NCBI GenBank assembly: GCA_911728455.2
Contig: OU452229.1
Span: forward strand, 18,604,754-18,668,753
Direction: 5' to 3'
DNA: 64,000 nt
Source of the DNA: Marthasterias glacialis
Lineage: Eukaryota > Echinodermata > Asteroidea > Forcipulatida > Asteriidae
The position numbers and the translations under genes are program-made. The notes under the pieces were generated by a model. That model saw only the letters and a list, made by a program, of their open reading frames with translations. It was not told the origin of the DNA and searched no databases. Each line of letters begins with the position of its first letter. Position 1 is the first letter of the stretch. Below are positions 34,801 through 42,039 of the stretch, piece after piece.

Positions 34801-36310
34801 AACACTTTTCTAAAACTTTTTATGATTATTTATGATGAACATTGTACGCTTCAGTAGGAAAGCATTGTGTGGGAAACTTCCCGATGCTACTGTACATTGA
34901 GGGGGCAGTAATACTTTTAATTGTTTTCTGTAGTTCTGAATAAAATGGGCATTTGTGACTAGCTAAGGCAAAACCCTCAACTTTGACCCCATTGACAAAA
35001 GTGAGATTTTGATTTTCAGTTAAAACCAGATTTGTAAAAACACATTTTGTTTTGTTTTGTTTTTGTTTGTTTGTTTGTTTGTTTGTTTGTTCGTTTGTCC
35101 ATTTGTTAAGTTTACATCTATGTCAAAAGCTGACTATGAACTTGTGATTTTACCTTGACATTGTACACCACATGTCCACTTGTCAGAGCTGTTGTCGGAT
35201 GCACCCATCTCCTCCCTTAAAATCAAAAATACAAATCGTTTGATCACATTAACATTTCAAAATCAGACTAAAAAAAAAAACGAAAAGAAAAAGGATCAAC
35301 TCAGAAGCAGAAGTTTTTTAACGACAGGTACATGTATGCAGAGCTATGGTTTGATTTATAGTTTGGAAACAGTAGTCTAGTAGTACTCGAGTATGAGTAT
35401 CAAATACTAATACTATGACTGAGCCAAAGGGGCTTAGCATTGCAGAGTCTAGTCAAATTAGGCAAAACTAGGGGAATATTTTGGGGAATGTCTTCTACAA
35501 CTTAAACACTCACTCATTTTGTGATGGGCTTGGAAAGCAGTGATTAAGTGCTTAAACAGTTTCCGCTGGGAATTTTCCATTTTTCCCTGTCCAGCCTGAC
35601 AAGGATTATTTTTTCGAAAAGAAACCTTGACTTGACAAAGCCAAGAGAACAAAGATTTTTTATGAAGCACCATGATTTTTGTTTCCTCTGTCGAGAAAAT
35701 GTCAAATTCACACACCGTAAATTGCAAAACCCTGGCTGTGAGCAACGGCTGAGGATGTTCTCCAATCTAGAACTGAGGCTGGAAACTCAGTTCACTCTGA
35801 CTTACCTCCATTGAGCCGAAATACAATGAATAAACAATGGTGGAAGCCTCTCGATGTCTCGTAATCTTATTCTTGAAACAAAACAACAAAGGTCTGGAAT
35901 CGGGGATTACACAATAACCCCGCATAATGGGTGAAAATTGGCAAAATCTTCAACACCATCTGTCCTCTTCGTGCGGCTAAAATGAAGCGTTGCACAGTGA
36001 GTGCATACTCTGTGCACACTCCAAAAACAAAATGTCCAGGCAACCTTTGTTCCTGTATTCCGATTTTACACAATAGGGTGTTTACACGATGACCTCTGTT
36101 TTCTGGCTCGGACAATATTTATGTGTATACAGGTTATCCGGCGTCAACAGGTTAACACACATCAGTGTTAAGGCAAAATCAAAATAATATAAAAACAGTT
36201 TGTCATAATGTGATGGCTTTAAAAGAAACCAAGGCAAATATGTATCTCTACAGCTAAATTAACGGCCAAGTTCACATACCTGACTGCTTCGATCCACTTT
36301 TCTTACTCAT
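13724..36310 (-). CDS. GULP1: GULP1/CED-6 engulfment adaptor protein (13 coding exons)
   Basis: CED-6/GULP is a cytosolic PTB-domain adaptor that binds NPxY motifs of engulfment and LDL-receptor-family receptors and links apoptotic-cell uptake to endocytic trafficking (family knowledge). Coding exons, 5' to 3': 36310-36280, 35215-35154, 34065-33994, 25640-25542, 23044-22907, 22072-21956, 21157-21029, 20536-20293, 17090-17022, 15906-15847, 15411-15334, 14566-14421, 13810-13724. Lengths sum to 1332 nt, exactly 444 codons with stop, and every junction phase agrees. Residues about 15-160 form the PTB domain ([15 protein letters not shown] and [20 protein letters not shown] match the family closely). 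Residues about 160-195 are a coiled coil. The tail is Ser/Pro/Gln-rich with DPF and NPF motifs. The end [10 protein letters not shown]...LDPLNN matches the conserved GULP C-terminus. At 443 residues it is longer than vertebrate GULP1 (about 300) and nearer CED-6 of worm and fly (about 500). TPK1 lies divergently upstream. Confidence 0.93.
14272..14397. mobile_element. Short palindromic element with GGCTCTGCTTACC ends (family H), GULP1 last intron
   Basis: Left arm CAATTTCATGGCTCTGCTTA CC, right arm GGTAAGCAGAGCCATGAAAC, with AGAATTCTGCGCTTACGG and its inverse between. About 125 bp, almost entirely self-complementary. It resembles family A at the very ends only. Confidence 0.7.
14421..14566 (-). 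CDS. GULP1: GULP1 exon 13: DPF/NPF motif exon, residues 367-415
   Basis: 146 nt, entered in phase 1 and left in phase 0. It contains [18 protein letters not shown] and [13 protein letters not shown] and NPF are classic ligands of AP2 appendage and EH domains respectively, consistent with the family's endocytic role. The vertebrate protein has EPFDPF here. Acceptor is a T-run plus ACAG, donor GTTGGT. Confidence 0.88.
15055..15310 (-). pseudogene. Frameshifted LINE reverse transcriptase C-terminus in a GULP1 intron
   Basis: The minus strand gives [20 protein letters not shown], then after a one-frame shift [18 protein letters not shown] and [10 protein letters not shown] before a stop. The pattern (short helix, LxWxxLxxRR, then hxKIxNxLVDIP) is typical of the C-terminal region of CR1/jockey-type reverse transcriptases. 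It lies 24 nt from the donor of GULP1 exon 12. The frameshift and missing catalytic domain mark it as dead. Confidence 0.6.
15334..15411 (-). CDS. GULP1: GULP1 exon 12: proline-rich segment, residues 341-366
   Basis: 78 nt, phase 1 on both sides. It encodes [15 protein letters not shown] and SASSLTRP, a potential SH3- or WW-type ligand. Vertebrate GULP1 has a comparable QPPPVPSR stretch at this point. Acceptor CTACAG, donor GTAAGG. Confidence 0.82.
15847..15906 (-). CDS. GULP1: GULP1 exon 11: linker, residues 321-340
   Basis: 60 nt, phase 1 on both sides. It encodes [19 protein letters not shown], a Pro/Arg/Ser-rich linker. Acceptor TTTTAG, donor GTAAAA. Confidence 0.78.
16031..16612 (-). 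mobile_element. piggyBac-like MITE, family B, in a GULP1 intron
   Basis: Inverted relative to the other copies. Its two ends are CAGTTGATGCCGG and CCGGTGGCAACTGG, flanked by TCAA-like decayed target sites. The interior carries the same blocks (rc), for example TTCCACCATTGTTTATT and CCCCGATTCCAGAC. Confidence 0.75.
16690..16785 (-). mobile_element. tRNA-derived SINE, 3' part
   Basis: B box GGGTTCGAATCCCACCC on the minus strand followed by the same tail (AGTCCTGCAGG) as at 9610. The A-box half is missing. Confidence 0.5.
17022..17090 (-). CDS. GULP1: GULP1 exon 10: basic proline-rich linker, residues 298-320
   Basis: 69 nt, phase 1 on both sides. It encodes a basic stretch ([20 protein letters not shown]). 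The acceptor ends in GAG, which is disfavoured, and the donor is GTTAAG. Only these sites keep the phase of both neighbours. Confidence is lower because the sequence is not conserved enough to recognise alone. Confidence 0.75.
17158..17488. mobile_element. TIR element, about 330 bp, GULP1 intron
   Basis: Ends GAAGCCCCAGCTCAACATTG and CAATGTTGAGCTGGGGCTTT, a 19-bp near-perfect inverted repeat. A further short palindrome TTTCGTCTCAGTGAGATGAA AAC sits in the centre. Confidence 0.65.
19722..19862. repeat. Dispersed repeat family F, copy 2 (GULP1 intron)
   Basis: GACGGTCCTTTTTCACAGTT CT, GGGCATGTGCGCACATGCTC AGAACTGTCAAAA, TGCCGCCAGCATCTCAAAAG. Same order as copy 1. Confidence 0.55.
19988..20127. 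mobile_element. TIR element, about 140 bp, GULP1 intron
   Basis: CTATCCTTTAGATAAGCAAT GACGTTTTGGAGCTGGAAGT GCA on the left pairs with TGCACTTCCGGCTCCAAAAC ATCATCACTCACCAACAGGATAG on the right. The central loop is rich in CATGTATGTATAC. Confidence 0.65.
20293..20536 (-). CDS. GULP1: GULP1 exon 9: low-complexity linker, residues 217-297
   Basis: 244 nt, entered in phase 0 and left in phase 1. It encodes a Ser/Thr/Pro/Gly/Ala-rich segment with no recognised domain. It is the largest coding exon and accounts for much of the extra length over vertebrate GULP1. Acceptor TTTCACAG, donor GTACTG. Long open frames on the other strand here are shadows. Confidence 0.88.
21029..21157 (-). CDS. GULP1: GULP1 exon 8: coiled coil, residues 174-216
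   Basis: 129 nt, phase 0. [20 protein letters not shown] is a heptad-patterned coiled coil equivalent to the family's DLETENMELKNKVQDLE. It is followed by a proline/serine-rich turn with PPPYSES. Acceptor TTTTAG, donor GTGAAA. Confidence 0.93.
21187..21597 (-). mobile_element. piggyBac-like MITE, family B, truncated, in a GULP1 intron
   Basis: The minus-strand interior of family B is recognisable (GGAATACCAGAACAAAGGTC, CGATTCCAGACCGTTGTCCT, TTGAATTTGACATTTTCTCG), but neither terminus is present. It lies within 30 nt of GULP1 exon 8. Confidence 0.65.
21771..21950. mobile_element. Family A inverted-repeat element (GULP1 intron)
   Basis: Starts GGGCCCAATTTCATAGAGCT and ends with the inverted form (AGATCTGTGAACTTGGGCCC). 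The middle has the family's CTTTTTGCTTA, GGTTACCAGCCAAAATGCCA and TGACACATGTACCATTTGT blocks. About 180 bp, no coding capacity. Confidence 0.7.
21956..22072 (-). CDS. GULP1: GULP1 exon 7: PTB C-terminal helix and coiled-coil start, residues 135-173
   Basis: 117 nt, phase 0. [19 protein letters not shown] is the PTB C-terminal helix typical of CED-6/[13 protein letters not shown] opens the leucine-zipper region used for self-association in the family. Acceptor CCGCAG, donor GTAGTT. Confidence 0.96.
22907..23044 (-). CDS. GULP1: GULP1 exon 6: PTB core, residues 89-134
   Basis: 138 nt, phase 0 on both sides. It encodes [17 protein letters not shown] and later [13 protein letters not shown], the most conserved part of the CED-6/GULP PTB domain (LHRISFCADDKTDKR in vertebrates). 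Acceptor TTATAG, donor GTAAGT. Confidence 0.96.
23215..23470 (-). repeat. Dispersed repeat family E, copy 2 (GULP1 intron)
   Basis: GGCTTTACATCCCATCCGAA GGATGAAGCAAT and AGGACACAAGTGTCAAGACC are shared with the other copies. A tRNA-like GGTCCTGAACCCACACTCTG is near the end. Confidence 0.6.
23636..23830. mobile_element. Family H element, degraded
   Basis: GGGCCCAAATTCACGGCTCT and GCTTACTGTGGAATTCTGCA, then AGTAAGCGCTGAATTTTGGC. A further GCGCTGAATTTCTGCAATC follows near 23820. Sits in the GULP1 intron between exons 6 and 5. Confidence 0.5.
24672..24904. mobile_element. Family D inverted-repeat element, copy 1
   Basis: Ends TATAGAGAGCGCCAAAGGC and GCCTTTGGCGCTCTATA. Interior GCCGCCATTTTAGCAAGTGA TTCT and AGAGTTCCCCATCTTGCGCC match copy 2 at 61794. 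About 233 bp, GULP1 intron. Confidence 0.7.
25227..25276. repeat. 21-bp-stem hairpin, 8-nt loop
   Basis: CTCATTTTGGGCATGGGTAG T and ACTACCCATGCCCAAATTGA G pair with one mismatch around GTGAGTAA. It lies within the degenerate repeat region next to GULP1 exon 5. Confidence 0.75.
25542..25640 (-). CDS. GULP1: GULP1 exon 5: PTB domain, residues 56-88
   Basis: 99 nt, phase 0 on both sides. It includes [19 protein letters not shown], the PTB strand that reads IPKVELQISIYGVKI in vertebrates. Acceptor CGATAG, donor GTAAAT. It sits 8.4 kb from exon 4. The sequence around its donor is repeated through the following intron (see findings). Confidence 0.92.
26761..27070. mobile_element. 310-bp element with 32-bp TIRs, left TIR duplicated
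   Basis: Left TIR GTCACTGTTTTCACAAACAG CCACTTATCTTT, right TIR AAAGATAAGTGGCTTTTCGT GAAAACGGTGAC. A second left-type TIR copy (CGTTTTCACGAACAGCCACT TATCTTTAA) lies at 26821. Located in the long GULP1 intron. Confidence 0.7.
28122..28576. mobile_element. Large foldback element, about 450 bp, in a GULP1 intron
   Basis: Left outer end AAAGGATGTGTGCCAGACTA CCTTGTCCATATGCCAT pairs with the right outer end ATGGCGTATGGACAAGGTGG TATGGCCCACATCCTTT. Inner arms TAATGCTCTCCGGGAACGCC and TGTGGGTGTTCTCAGAGAGC ATTA also pair. The arms together run about 200 bp each side of a short centre, so the whole unit can form a long hairpin. No coding capacity. Confidence 0.8.
28655..28870 (-). mobile_element. tRNA-derived SINE, copy 2 (GULP1 intron)
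   Basis: Head TGGTCTAGGGGTTAAGA with decayed B box. Tail shared with copy 1 (TGTAATAATTAAATCAGGGA TAAAGGATAAT). Confidence 0.55.
29534..29605. mobile_element. Family A fragment beside a family B element
   Basis: GAGCCCAGTTTCATAGAGCT followed by ACAAAAAGTAGCTAAGCACA and TTATGCTCAGC, then sequence of another kind. The family B element begins 33 nt on. Confidence 0.5.
29639..29945 (+). mobile_element. piggyBac-like MITE, family B, left half, inserted beside a family A fragment
   Basis: TTGA then CCAGTTGCCGCCGGG. The interior matches up to the block TTACCTCCATTG..GCCGAAATACAAT and then stops. A partial family A element (29534-29605) immediately precedes it. The 119-codon open frame over this copy is not a gene. 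Confidence 0.7.
30221..30300 (+). mobile_element. piggyBac-like MITE, family B, left-end fragment
   Basis: TTAA followed by CCAGTTTGCTTCGGGG, then weak similarity to the family interior for a few dozen bases. The right limit is uncertain. Confidence 0.35.
31533..31812. repeat. 70-bp minisatellite, 4 units, GULP1 intron
   Basis: Units start at 31533, 31603, 31673 and 31743, each CATGTTGGTGCAGGCCTTGA TCTTAACCGAGGCCACTGAG and on to GCCCTGTCGAGTTGGC. Units differ at only a few bases. Each has a GAGGCC..TTGGCCTC palindrome. The plus-strand open frame here comes from the repeat. Confidence 0.9.
32230..32345 (+). repeat. Dispersed repeat family E, fragment
   Basis: CCTTTGGATGGGACGTAAAG CC, then AAAGCTCCCTGTATAC and GTTAAGAGAGAGGTTTGCCC CG, the reverse orientation of copies 1-3. 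Confidence 0.45.
33005..33180 (+). repeat. Dispersed repeat family C, copy 1 (GULP1 intron)
   Basis: TGGTGCCCCTTGAAATGCTC CAATAGAAATTGA and CTCATGGAGGTGCCCTT recur at 48655. A 130-codon minus-strand frame overlaps it and is not a gene. Confidence 0.55.
33994..34065 (-). CDS. GULP1: GULP1 exon 4: PTB domain, residues 32-55
   Basis: 72 nt, phase 0 on both sides. It encodes [16 protein letters not shown] followed by REAVRKLK, matching the family's [24 protein letters not shown]-type segment (first PTB helix). Acceptor ATGGCAG, donor GTAACA. Confidence 0.93.
35154..35215 (-). CDS. GULP1: GULP1 exon 3: start of PTB domain, residues 11-31
   Basis: 62 nt, entered in phase 1 and left in phase 0. 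It encodes [20 protein letters not shown], then K. This corresponds to the first PTB strand, where vertebrate GULP1 has WMHTPEALSKHFIPYNAK. Acceptor TTTTAAG, donor GTAAAA. Confidence 0.9.
35556..36151 (+). mobile_element. piggyBac-like MITE, family B, full-length copy in a GULP1 intron
   Basis: TTAA at 35552-35555 and 36152-36155. Left end ACAGTTTCCGCTGGGA, right end CCGGCGTCAACAGG. At 596 bp it is the clearest full-length member with both target sites intact. It lies in the 1.1-kb intron between GULP1 exons 2 and 3. Confidence 0.8.
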
Positions 36311-36355
36311 TCTGATGAGTTGGTAAATCTCCTTCTTTTTCAATTAGAACACCAT
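36280..36355 (-). CDS. GULP1: GULP1 exon 2: 5' UTR plus start codon, residues 1-11
   Basis: The acceptor is a pyrimidine-rich tract ending TTGATCAG at 36356. The ATG is at 36310-36308 with A at -3. It encodes [10 protein letters not shown] and the first base of Gly11, then donor GTATGT. This Met is chosen because the short basic N-terminus ahead of RRWVHP fits the family (basic residues before WMHTPEAL in vertebrate GULP1) and the phase joins exactly to the next exon. Confidence 0.85.
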
Positions 36356-39300
36356 CTGATCAAGAAAAAGAAAACATGAACTATAAAAGTTAGTCCGTTT
36401 GGATGATGCACTCAGTGATTTGTTTTTGTTTACAAACTCCTTCATTCAACTAATAATAATGCTGATACTATGCAGCTCATACTATGAATGTTTAGAAGTG
36501 CAATGATGAGAACATTTTCATATGCTTTTTTAATAGTAAAAATAAAGGTGGGTCAAAAACAATTGGGAAAAGAAATTAAATTTAAAAACATTCATAATTC
36601 TAAATGACCCCTTAGGTCTTGGTCTCTCACATTCCGAGCCTTGGAAAAAAAGTAGGAACATTTTATCGAGTACAAGGGCTAACCTACATCTACACATGAT
36701 GTAGGCTTCAATAGAATAAACAGGCTATTCAATCAAATTTTTTCTGTTTTTTCCAAGGGCAACAAAATCGGAAATCATACTAAAGTAGGAAGAACATCAT
36801 GCCTGTAAGTAGAAATATATTGCTGAAGTGAAATCAATTGTGAGGCAAACATTGGCAGGAAACAAATCACAGGCAACTGCTTTTTGGGGAATGGTAACCA
36901 GCTTATTGTACCCTGTAAAAGCTGTATTTCTACAGGCTGGAAGTGCAGAATTCTGTTGTAAATAGAGCCATCAAAGTAGGTCCAGATCAACAAATGTACT
37001 TACTCAAATCAAAGTACAGAAACAATTGCCAAAATGTCAATAACACCAGGGTCAACTACTAGACACAATGACAGTGACAACAATATCAACAGGAACCGGA
37101 GACAATACTGCCAGCGCTAGCATCAAATATCAGCTAACAATGTTCAATGTTTAGAATGATTTACAGAACAGACCTTGAAATGAATTAGAAGGTACATTGT
37201 GTAAAGAACTCTTTGTGATGAACTGTATCCGTATGCATGTAACCTTTGACCTTGGGTTATTCTCCATTGTCCATGGAGTGAACATGACAGCAGATTGAAC
37301 AGAATATGGTAGGGGGTGCAGGGGAAAAGATGGAGAAGTGGTGGAAAGGGGGATAAGAGACAAGGAATTACATTTTCTACAACTGAAAAATATCATTTTT
37401 CTATGATTTTTTGAAACACTTTTTTGTCACCCTACATTCTGTCATGTTAATTTCAATACATGTAGAAATTAATTTCAAATACAAGTGTAACAAAAATGTT
37501 TGATAATTATATACTAGAACAATTTATTTTATAAAAAAACTTCTAATGTTTTTTTTGTAGGAATTTACTTTGCATACAAGTCACTTAAAGCATTTATGAT
37601 CAAGAAATAACACAAAGGAAAGTGGTGGTTTTATAATAATTAATTATAATGTAATAATTATTTGGAAGGTTTATCGCCCTTATGGCAAAGGATGCGTCTA
37701 CAATGTGTTTGAGCCGCAGGCATTGCAAGGGCGCCTTTGGCAGTCAGCCACATCGACCCATGTATGACCAATGAGCACAGCCTGAGATCATAAGTGTTTG
37801 ATTTTTCCAGGAGGGAGGAAAACCGGATGGCCTGGAGAAAAACCCTTGTGGCACAGGAGAGAACCAATGCACAACTCTACTCAAATGGCCTTAGCCTGGA
37901 TTTGAACCAGAGCCACAGCAGTGAGAGGCGAGCGCTTTATGCACTAGCCACCCATGCAACCCTAGTGAGCCCTTCAGTCATCATTACCAAAGATTACTGT
38001 ACATTTTCCACAACATTTATAAAAGCAACTACTTGACAAGGTTACAGATTCAATGATGAGTTAATCCATATTCACTCTTTTTTACACTGAGCTTTATCCC
38101 TCAAAATTTCCCCTTGGATTTTAACCTTGAAACTGTATTCTTTTTCTATCAGTAACAGACACATTGATCATGCATTGATCATGAGTGGTTACAGTGACCT
38201 CTGTACTTAATACTAGGCTAAGGCCCCACCACAGCCTTGTTGACCTTGGGGACATATTAGATTCCCACAAGTGCTGCTACACCACTGTTTATTGCAGTTA
38301 ACCTCTGGGTCAATCCAAGGATACAAAATACACAAAATGTTTGCAATTTAGGGAGGCTAATTACTGTACCATGATTTTCCTCCATAGAAGTAAGCCAAGC
38401 CTGTACCTGAATATTATGTACCTACATGTTGATGAAGTGTGCCCTGACAAAAAATCAGGCCCTGATTTCATGGTTTTGTTATCTGTGGTGTTCAGCACTT
38501 ACCGACACCATTCTCTGCTTACAGTTCAAGTCTATTCTTGAGACTTATCTCTTGGTCTAATAACTTTGTATTCATTGTATGTATTTTGTAGTTCTATCTA
38601 TAGTTTTTGTCGTCAAAACATACTTGTTTTGTTTTATTCTAGCTCATTGTTTACCTCACTTCTGTTTTCTTCTCTTTTTCCCTTTCCTAAAGCGCTCAGA
38701 GACTTTACTGTAATTTTGTGCTACATAAAAACTGTTCATTATTATTATCAATACAGATTAAGCGCCAAATTTCTGCACTACCCCTGTAAAATGAAGAATG
38801 CTTAGTTATCTGAAGTACACACTACGCACTTGTAAGCAAAAACTCCTTGCTAAGCTGTGAAGTGCGCTTACTCTTTAAAAGCAGGAATTTTTCTGCTTCC
38901 GTAAGCGTATTTTTTTCGCTTACTTAAATTCAGTAAGTAGAGCCATGACATTGGGCTCTGGCTCCATACACAAATTTGAATAATACTACCCAAATTACAA
39001 TGTTGCTTGTGACTTGTTCCTCCCAAATTCTCATTAAGCTGGTAAACTTAAGTAATTCCTTCCGGTGCATTTGTGCACTGTCACCTACAATACACGGTAC
39101 TACACGGTGGTTTGGTTTGAAGATAATGCCAGCACAATCGGCACTGTTGACAAAATTGCATCAAAGTTATTACTAATGGTTTATTTATTTCATCATTCTG
39201 CAATAAAAAGGACACTTGCAGTGATACTGAATTTGGGTCTCTTATTACAAATTTGGAGTTCATACAAAGGAAAAATTCCATGTGTTCCATGATATAGTTT

Positions 39301-41057
39301 ACGGCATCCCCCTTAAAAAAAATTACCGTCATTTCCTGGAATGGATTTTATTCATGACAAAAATTGCAAACTACATTATGATGTTCTTAAATATTTTCGT
39401 ACCGGTATGCGTTCTATCTAGCTGCCCCCCCCCCCCCCCCACCCGTGGCTATGCCACTGAAATCAAGTACATGTAGGCATAGATGACTGGAATTTAGCAT
39501 TTAATTACACTGACAACATACATACATGTACATTGTACTGTTCTGGTCACTTGTTTGCAGGGGCCTAAAGTTTTTGGGTTGTGAAATGCAAGTTACTGAA
39601 AATACATACTATGCAAATTGATATTTAAAACAAGTTTGCTGCTTGCTTATCATGACACAAAGTACTTTTGTTTACAGTGGAAATGTGGCCTTCACTGTCA
39701 CAAATGTGGCCTTCAAGTATAACAAACAGGATCTAGACAATGGAATTTCAAAGGGAAGAACATTTAAGAAATTTGTATTCGAGAAGTCCCCTCGATCCAC
39801 TCAGCAAAAGTAGCAGTAGTCCCTGTCGATTTCCTACCTCCCTAAGTAGTACTTAATAAGCAGGTCAGTTGTTTTTCAGAACTAAGTTGTTCCCCTGAAT
39901 TCCGAAATCTACTCTGCGGTAGTAGAATAACAATACAAGTTCTCACAAGAACAACCTACTGTGTATAGCAAAGAAGATATAATCACATGGTGTTACCGTG
40001 AACCAAATATACAAGAACATTTAAATTGACAATCATGGTCAAAGAAAATGCACAAGGTTAGGGAAGAGTACATTCTAATCAAAATCATTCAATTTTAACA
40101 AAAGATGCAACATTTTAGAATATATAGAAAGTTCATGGTTACCGATCAGGAGAGTATTGCCAACCTAAAAGAGGAATTAACAATACCGGGATACTTGACA
40201 GTTTGTAACTGTCTGATTTTAATTGCGATTATTCTAGAGGAAGACCTACATACTATTATATTAATCATGGAGGATACCTCATCAATGGACAGATAAGTAA
40301 TGTAGTCCAACCTACTGGACCCAACAACGCTTTTTTGATATAAAATAATTTCCAAATGAATGAAAAATTAATGAAAACAGGACATTGAAGTCCGAGTTTA
40401 GCTGGGGGTACTCCTCCCTGCACTGTGACTACACTAGTCACTACTAGTTAGTAGTACAGTAGTAATAATTATGAGGTTGTTATGCTAAGATCTCATCAGA
40501 GTCAAGACACACACAAAAAGAGACGAAAGCCCAACAAGCAACCTAATTTCTAGCTAGGCCTGGAACAGCGAATAGCTTACTCCTAGAACTACGAGGTACT
40601 TCGAAACGATCAAAGAAACCTCATAGTTCTAGCATGTGTAGGAGCAGGAATAGCTAAACTGGAAAAAGATATATTTTTGTATTTCTGCCATTACTGCATT
40701 TTTTTTTATGGAAACATGAGTGTGAAAATGCCAAATCGGACTACTACTTATTCACTCATTTTAAACACTACGAACAAAACATTTAACATTAACCATTCAT
40801 GTCAACTGATGATTGATACAGTCTGGGGCTTATTTTTGTCTTTAATTCGATGATGTTAGTTCGAGGACTAGGACTACATGTAGGAGTAGGGCTGAGTGCT
40901 GTATTACTTTACTGACCATATCCTGGTTCAACTACTGTTTCTAATCAGATAACAGACTAAATGAAAATTTTCAAAACCATATGACCCACTTTTTCACAAG
41001 ACACTTTCAGTTCATAAACTATTGAAATCCTGGAAATCCTGGAAGTTGTTGTCTTAC
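36356..41057. other. First GULP1 intron
   Basis: 4.7 kb. Holds a repeat with tRNA-like piece near 37660-37980, a split family H element, a poly-C run at 39423 and otherwise AT-rich sequence. I see no exon. Confidence 0.5.
38456..38962. mobile_element. Family H element split by another insertion
   Basis: The left part (AGGCCCTGATTTCATGGTTT ... CCATTCTCTGCTTACAG) and right part (CAGTAAGTAGAGCCATGACA TTGGGCTCTG) are the two halves of a family H repeat. Between them about 240 bp of other repeat, ending near TTATTATTATC, is inserted. Lies in the first GULP1 intron. Confidence 0.5.
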
Positions 41058-41160
41058 GTTCCGAAGGATGGTCCGCCATTTACAGCGGTGCTGTATTTGC
41101 GGTGTACAGGCAGCGTCACCTGTTTCCGATCAGTTCATTGAGCGACAGTTGCTATCAACT
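41058..41160 (-). other. GULP1: Probable GULP1 5' untranslated first exon
   Basis: On the minus strand a GC-richer stretch ends in GGAAC followed by a good donor, GTAAGA, at 41057-41052. It contains AAATGGCGGACC, which resembles the YY1-type element often found just downstream of transcription starts. The only coding exon with an initiator (36310) has a strong acceptor 45 nt upstream, so an upstream noncoding exon is required, and this is the best candidate. The 5' limit is not visible and the end given is approximate. The first ATG here opens a short upstream ORF (see findings). Confidence 0.4.
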
Positions 41161-41864
41161 TAAGATACAAGTATGACATGCAAAATGTCTCAAAAATGTA
41201 AAAGTATTGTCCACACTGTCACTGGTGGGTAGTGAGACGAATATTAGTTAATAAAATAATAAATTTCTTCTACTTTACATATTACTACAGTGTTACAAAT
41301 ACATAATCTTTTTTTTATTTTTTTATTTTTTATTCTTTATCCTATTTAAAAAGGCGATAATTACATATTTTTAGATTAAATATAACTGTTTTTACTTACA
41401 TTATTGTATTTGTAATTATTTTTCTATATTATCCTTTCCTCTCCTGTTGTTGATGGCTCTTCTGTAGGTTTGATTTGTCAATATAATAAATTATGAAAAA
41501 TCACCAAATCTACTTGAGATTTAAACTAACCAAATTTGCAACATTGGCATATCATTCTACCTAAGGAGAATGAAACTTGATCTACCATGTACAACTACAA
41601 GGTTATAAGATGGATTATATTTTGTTGACATACTTGATTATTTGTAAAATAATGCATTAGTGATTTATACCGAAATTGAGACTTTTTATAAATTTTTGAT
41701 GCCACAGCACTATCAAGAGGAAACTTTAATCTCAACAATTTGAAGCCTGATGGTAGCACATAGTGTGAATTTCAGAATAGAGGCACTGGTCCCCGTGGAT
41801 CTCGTGGTAAACGGGAATAAAAATTGGTGATCGGAAATAGGTGCAATGTCATCTCTTGTAAAAC

Positions 41865-42035
41865 ATTAGACCCAGTAACTGGGGCGCTGAACTCCTTTTT
41901 TGAGATTTTGACATTATCGGTCGTACTCGGTCGTACTACTACCGAATACGACCGATAATGTCACAATCTGAGAATCTCAAAAAAGGAGTTCAGCGCGCCC
42001 CAGTTACATGCTAACCTGGAAATACTGGGTCTAAT
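41865..42035. mobile_element. Foldback element between GULP1 and TPK1
   Basis: Outer ends ATTAGACCCAGTA and TACTGGGTCTAAT. Inner arms GGGGCGCTGAACTCCTTTTT and AAAAAGGAGTTCAGCGCGCC CC. The centre has GACATTATCGGTCGTACTCG and its inverse CGAATACGACCGATAATGTC. About 170 bp, nearly all paired. Confidence 0.8.
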
Positions 42036-42039
42036 CACT

